Assembly (NCBI GenBank): GCA_963773665.1
Contig: CAVZBZ010000013.1
Span: forward strand, 434,001-498,000
Origin: DATJLY01 sp963773665
GTDB lineage: Bacteria; Pseudomonadota; Alphaproteobacteria; ATCC43930; CGMCC-115725
Direction: 5' to 3'
DNA: 64,000 bases
Of this stretch, positions 60,810 through 64,000 are shown piece by piece. The notes beneath the pieces were generated by a model. The model did not search any database, was not told the DNA's origin, and saw only the letters and a list, made by a program, of their open reading frames with translations. Both the position numbers and the translations under genes were made by a program. Each line of letters opens with the position of its first letter. Positions within the stretch are counted from its first letter, which is position 1.

Positions 60810-61151
60810 ATGCGCCGCACAACGCCGCGCCTTTTCCTCCTGCTCGCCGGGCTCTGGATGCTGGCGATGACGTGGCGGATCTATCCGCAGTTCGGCGACA
60901 CGATCCGCGTCGAGGGCCGGCTCACGAGCGTGTCGAGCTATCTCGCCGAGCGCTGCGGCCAGCGCGTCGGCCCGGCGGCGCTCACGTGCCTTGCCGAAGG
61001 CGGCGAGGAGGCACAGCTCCTGTTGCGACAGGAGCAGGCGAAATCCGTTCTCTTCATCGTCGCGCCGCTGCTCTTTTATCTCCTCGCGTGGCTGCCCGTG
61101 CGCCTTCTGCGCGAGCGATACGCTTCGCCCGGGCCTGGCTCCGGCGGCTGA
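60810..61151 (+). CDS. Small two-helix membrane protein, unknown
   Basis: 113 residues with helices at ~7-22 (RLFLLLAGLWMLAMTW) and ~79-97 (SVLFIVAPLLFYLLAWLPV) and a soluble loop between them containing two cysteines (ERCGQRVGPAALTCLAEGGEE), which could form a periplasmic disulfide. Co-transcribed with the FAD monooxygenase by position. No family recognised. Confidence 0.6.
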   Translation: MRRTTPRLFLLLAGLWMLAMTWRIYPQFGDTIRVEGRLTSVSSYLAERCGQRVGPAALTCLAEGGEEAQLLLRQEQAKSVLFIVAPLLFYLLAWLPVRLLRERYASPGPGSGG

Positions 61152-61313
61152 GCACAGCTCCCGCGCCCGGCTCCTTTTGCGGCACTTTCACGGCATTTTC
61201 GCGGGCCCTTGAACCATTCCCAGGCGCTGCCGTTAAACCCCTGCGTAGCCTGCTCGAATGGCTCTTTCGACCAAGGGTAGGGCAGGGGTCCACCGCATCA
61301 GCCGCGTGAGCGC

Positions 61314-62975
61314 ATGCCGCATTCGAAATCCTGGTTCCGCCGCCGCCGTAGCGCCGAGACGGAGACGAACGACGATCCTTTGGCCGAGGCCGGCGTGCTC
61401 GATCTCGGCCGCGTCGGCGTCATGTTGCGCGACGGCGCTTCTCTTCCCGTGCCGCCGCCGCATGCCGCGGCCGCGGGCCGGGTGCTGCCGTCGAGCGCCT
61501 TCGTGCTGAGGCCGCAGCTCGTGCGCCGGGAATCGCCGCCGCCGGCCGAGGCAGCGCCGCCCGTCTCCGCTTCGATCCCGCCGCCGCCGCGGCGTCTCGC
61601 GCCCGTTCCCGAGCGCCGCGACCCGCCGCCTGCCGAGCGCCGCGCGCCGTTCGAATTCCGCATCGCCGATCGCCGCCCGCCCGCGCCTCAGCCCGCGCCG
61701 GCATCCGCCAAGCCGCCGCGGCCCAAGATCGAGTCCGACGCCACCGCCTTCACGCTAACCGCGCCCGGCCCGTCGTGGATTCGCGGCAAGCCGCGCGGCT
61801 CGGACGATGCGGCGAAGACGCACGCGCTGCTGCGCGACGCCTTCACGCCGACCCGGCCGAAGCACGACGCCGCCTTGTTCTCCGGGCGCTTCCGCGAGAT
61901 GCAGCGCATCGTCGCCGCGATCGAGGAGGAGCGCGCGCATGTCGTCGTCTATGGCGAGCGCGGCAGCGGCAAGACCTCGCTCTGCAACATCCTCGCCGGC
62001 AAGGCGGGCGAAGCCGGATATTTCATCCTGCAATACGCGTGCAGCTCCGGCGTGAGCTTCGAGGAGATGTTCCGCAATTTCCTGCGGCGCGTGCCGACGA
62101 GCCTGCTCGCCGAAGGCCTCGGCCTCGGCAGCCGCCGGGTCGAGAACTTCGCGCAGCTTCTGCCCGAGGGGCCGTTCACGATCAGCGATCTCGTCGATGT
62201 CTTCGCCCGCATCCACGACCGCCACGCGATCTTCATCATCGACGAATACGACCGCGTCACCAACGAGGACGTGAAGGCAAAGCTCGCCGAGCTCATCAAG
62301 ATCATGTCGGACGCCGCCGTGCCGGTGACGCTGCTGCTGATCGGCGTCGCCGACGACGTGCGCGATCTGTTCGGCAAGCACCCCTCGCTCCAGCGCACGC
62401 TCGTGACCGTGCCGATGCCGACGATGTCGCGCCGCGACCTCGAGGGTCTCATCGCGGCGGGCGAGGGCCATGCGGGGCTCACCTTCGTGCCCGAGGTGCG
62501 CGAGGCGATCATCGATTTCGCGCAAGGCCTGCCATATCAGGCGCAGCTCCTGTGCCTGTTCGCTGCGCGCAACGCCGTTCGCCGCAACACCCACCAGGTC
62601 GAGCGCGAGGATCTGCGCTACGCCATCGAGCGCGCTGCCGAGGAGGCGGAGACGCGCATCAAGGAAGCCTATGGCCTCGCCGTGGGAACGCCGGCGGAAA
62701 GCGCGTTCCAGGACGTGCTGTTCCACGCCGCGCGCGCGCACTCCGACGAGTTCGGGACATTCACCGCGGCCGACGTGGCGGCGGCCGGGCCGCCCGGCGA
62801 GGGTGAAGGCTCGCTCCTTGCGCTGCAATATCCGCTGAAGAAGCTCACCGAGCCCGAGCGCGGCGGCGTGCTGCGGCGCATCGCCAGCGTCAGCGGCCCG
62901 CGCTACCAGTTCTGCAGCCAGATGTTCCGCAACTACGTGCTCGTGGCGCAAGCCGTGCAGCGCGGCTCGATCTGA
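61314..62975 (+). CDS. AAA/STAND-type ATPase with long disordered N-terminal region
   Basis: 553 residues. Residues 1-~180 are Pro/Arg/Ala-rich and probably disordered. The ATPase part has Walker A YGERGSGKTSLCN (~213-225), Walker B AIFIIDEYDR (~305-314), a sensor-like VTLLLIGVADDVRDLF, and a C-terminal helical/winged-helix region (VLFHAARAHSDEFGTFTAADVAAAG). Related to Orc1/Cdc6-like and STAND ATPases. No membrane helix and no partner gene on the same strand nearby. No ribosome site before the ATG. Function unknown. Confidence 0.78.
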   Translation: MPHSKSWFRRRRSAETETNDDPLAEAGVLDLGRVGVMLRDGASLPVPPPHAAAAGRVLPSSAFVLRPQLVRRESPPPAEAAPPVSASIPPPPRRLAPVPERRDPPPAERRAPFEFRIADRRPPAPQPAPASAKPPRPKIESDATAFTLTAPGPSWIRGKPRGSDDAAKTHALLRDAFTPTRPKHDAALFSGRFREMQRIVAAIEEERAHVVVYGERGSGKTSLCNILAGKAGEAGYFILQYACSSGVSFEEMFRNFLRRVPTSLLAEGLGLGSRRVENFAQLLPEGPFTISDLVDVFARIHDRHAIFIIDEYDRVTNEDVKAKLAELIKIMSDAAVPVTLLLIGVADDVRDLFGKHPSLQRTLVTVPMPTMSRRDLEGLIAAGEGHAGLTFVPEVREAIIDFAQGLPYQAQLLCLFAARNAVRRNTHQVEREDLRYAIERAAEEAETRIKEAYGLAVGTPAESAFQDVLFHAARAHSDEFGTFTAADVAAAGPPGEGEGSLLALQYPLKKLTEPERGGVLRRIASVSGPRYQFCSQMFRNYVLVAQAVQRGSI

Positions 62976-62979
62976 GCGC

Positions 62980-63753
62980 TCACGCCGCGGCGGCGAGCGC
63001 GGCTTCGATCGCGGCGGACTGCGCCTCCACGGAAATCTCGAGCGCGGACGTGACTTCGAGGCGCCGGTCCTCGAACACGTGCGCCTTGCCGCGCCGCCGC
63101 CGCCGCCAGCCCATCACCGCCTCGTCGCGCTCGGCGACGAGCGTCGCGATCTGCGGCCGGAAGAACTGCGTGGCGCCGGCGATCCAGCGGTTGAGATGCG
63201 GCGACGGCCCGGTCTCGCCGACCCAGAATCGGTCGAGCATCGCGACGACATCGGCCGCGCGGTACCAGGTCTCGCCCGTGACCCAGCGGTTCGTGGTGAA
63301 GAGCCGGATCGGCTGCCCCGCCGCATTCATCGCCAGCGCCACGATGTGGCACCATTCGCCATCCTCGCCGGCGTGCGGTTCCGGCGCCGAAGGCGATGCG
63401 GTTGCCGGCGCAGCGCCCGCGATCACCAGTTCCGGCAGCACCAGCGGGCGCGTGCCCGGGGCCATGCCGCCGGCGCGAAGGAACAGGTGGAAATGGCCGT
63501 GCTCGCCGGGCCCGCGCTCGCCCGGCGGATGCGCGTGATAGAAGTACTGCGCGTGCGAGCGCGGATCGTAGACGTCGCCCGCGGGATAATGCTGCCACGG
63601 CTCGCACGAGGGTGCGCTGCCGAGCGCTGCCGCGACAACGCTGCTGCCACGGCTTGCGAGCACCTGCTCGGAAAGGCGCATCGCCTCGCCGCCCTCAAGC
63701 ATCGCTTCGAGCGCGGCGCGGCCGAGGGTTTTGAGATCGCGACCGGCGCTCAC
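62980..63753 (-). CDS. DUF6969-like conserved protein
   Basis: 257 residues. The block CEPWQHYPAGDVYDPRSHAQYFYHAH followed by GEHGHFHLFLRAGGM is the recognisable core, rich in His and Tyr and suggestive of a metal site; RLFTTNRWVTGETWYRA follows. Start is GTG at 63753, overlapping the TGA of the upstream lipoprotein gene as GTGA. It ends four bases from the convergent ATPase gene. I am moderately sure of the family; its function is unknown. Confidence 0.7.
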   Translation of the reverse strand: MSAGRDLKTLGRAALEAMLEGGEAMRLSEQVLASRGSSVVAAALGSAPSCEPWQHYPAGDVYDPRSHAQYFYHAHPPGERGPGEHGHFHLFLRAGGMAPGTRPLVLPELVIAGAAPATASPSAPEPHAGEDGEWCHIVALAMNAAGQPIRLFTTNRWVTGETWYRAADVVAMLDRFWVGETGPSPHLNRWIAGATQFFRPQIATLVAERDEAVMGWRRRRRGKAHVFEDRRLEVTSALEISVEAQSAAIEAALAAAA

Positions 63754-64000
63754 CGCCGCATCGCCGCGAGCTGATCCGCGGTCCACGGCTGAAGCTCGCC
63801 GAGCACGGCGTGAAACGCCGTATCGAATCCCGCGACGATGTCCGGCGTGTCGTTGTGCGCGGGGCGTGCTGTCCCCTCGAAAGTCCGGACGGCGATGGCG
63901 GTGCGCTCGCGCACGATGCGGCAGACGAGCCGAACGTGGATTTCCGGCGGCTCGGCGCCGCGATATTCCGCGTCGAAGCGCTCGAGGTCGATCATCAAGG
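63750..64000 (-). CDS. PqiC/DUF330-like ABC-type transport auxiliary lipoprotein (C-terminal part)
   Basis: Only the last ~83 residues are in the window. IDLERFDAEYRGAEPPEIHVRLVCRIVRERTAIAVRTFEGTARPAHNDTPDIVAGFDTAFHAVLGELQPWT has the strand pattern and closing FDxAFxxVLxELxxW of the outer-membrane lipoproteins that partner MlaD/PqiB-type (MCE) phospholipid transporters. The permease, ATPase and MCE genes would be expected just beyond the window edge. Coupled to the DUF6969-like gene by GTGA. Confidence 0.7.
   Translation of the reverse strand, partial: LMIDLERFDAEYRGAEPPEIHVRLVCRIVRERTAIAVRTFEGTARPAHNDTPDIVAGFDTAFHAVLGELQPWTADQLAAMRR

Noticed and set aside
1..64000. CRISPR arrays, insertion sequences, prophage, integrases, rRNA and tRNA genes
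   Set aside because: Intergenic intervals were read for direct repeats, transposase/integrase motifs and cloverleaf sequence; none was found. The only tandem array is the protein-coding rplY repeat.

Overview
The window is about 64 kb of very GC-rich DNA carrying a normal, densely packed chromosomal gene set. Gene content and order point to an alphaproteobacterium, most like the Rhodospirillales and their uncultured relatives: a PetP/PetR-type regulator pair beside ilvE, a ubiK-ybjN-proC-tetR-phasin run, prs-rplY-pth-ychF, a petABC (cytochrome bc1) operon, a CheZ with a C-terminal acidic tail, aerobic hemF, and UbiA, UbiD and UbiK of ubiquinone synthesis. msbA, a DUF374 acyltransferase and rfaD indicate a Gram-negative outer membrane with heptose-containing LPS. 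There is no complete mobile element, CRISPR array, rRNA or tRNA.

Layout. 1-3.4 kb: LPS export (DUF374 acyltransferase, msbA) and pmbA. 3.5-9.1 kb: a CheZ-like phosphatase, ubiD, DUF4170, a polytopic membrane protein, a METTL20-like methyltransferase and ubiA. 9.1-12.5 kb: ilvE opposite petP-petR and a metallo-beta-lactamase-fold gene, facing a phasin with its own promoter and a PhaR-like palindrome. 12.6-20.1 kb: tetR, proC, ybjN, ubiK; rfaD; the overlapping lgt-midA-pgeF chain; a hicBA module; a lipoprotein. 20.1-35.7 kb: a solitary substrate-binding protein, prs-rplY-pth-ychF, a dienelactone hydrolase, mtnP-mtnA, an MFS carrier, two flavin oxidoreductases, petABC, a LysE exporter, trmL-hemF. 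35.7-44.9 kb: a flavin monooxygenase, a cupin, three more solitary substrate-binding proteins, chrA, cca, DUF6111, CoA pyrophosphatase, DUF1285. 44.8-51.5 kb: an overlapping MoxR / DUF58 / BatA-DUF4159 / amidotransferase-like operon. 51.5-53.8 kb: higBA, psd, pssA. 53.8-55.0 kb: an AT-richer accessory patch with a Rap1a/Tai-like secreted protein. 55.0-64 kb: a luciferase-like oxidoreductase, prfC, a tandem pair of exported proteins, a candidate structured RNA, an FAD monooxygenase with a possibly leaderless promoter, an AAA ATPase with a disordered N-terminus, a DUF6969-like gene and the end of a PqiC-like lipoprotein gene.

A recurrent feature is that several otherwise well-conserved genes are broken by one base or one stop codon: the MBL-fold gene (in-frame TAA), phasin, petC, cca, the DUF4159 gene, and the amidotransferase-like gene (two sites). 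Because cca and petC are core functions and both reading frames are preserved on each side of each break, I read most of these as base-level sequence errors in this contig rather than true decay. That can only be settled with reads or a close relative.

The items most worth follow-up are the ~155-nt candidate RNA at 59400-59555, the accessory patch at 53.8-55.0 kb, the palindromic operator overlapping the higBA promoter, and the AAA ATPase at 61314-62975 with an undescribed proline-rich N-terminal half.
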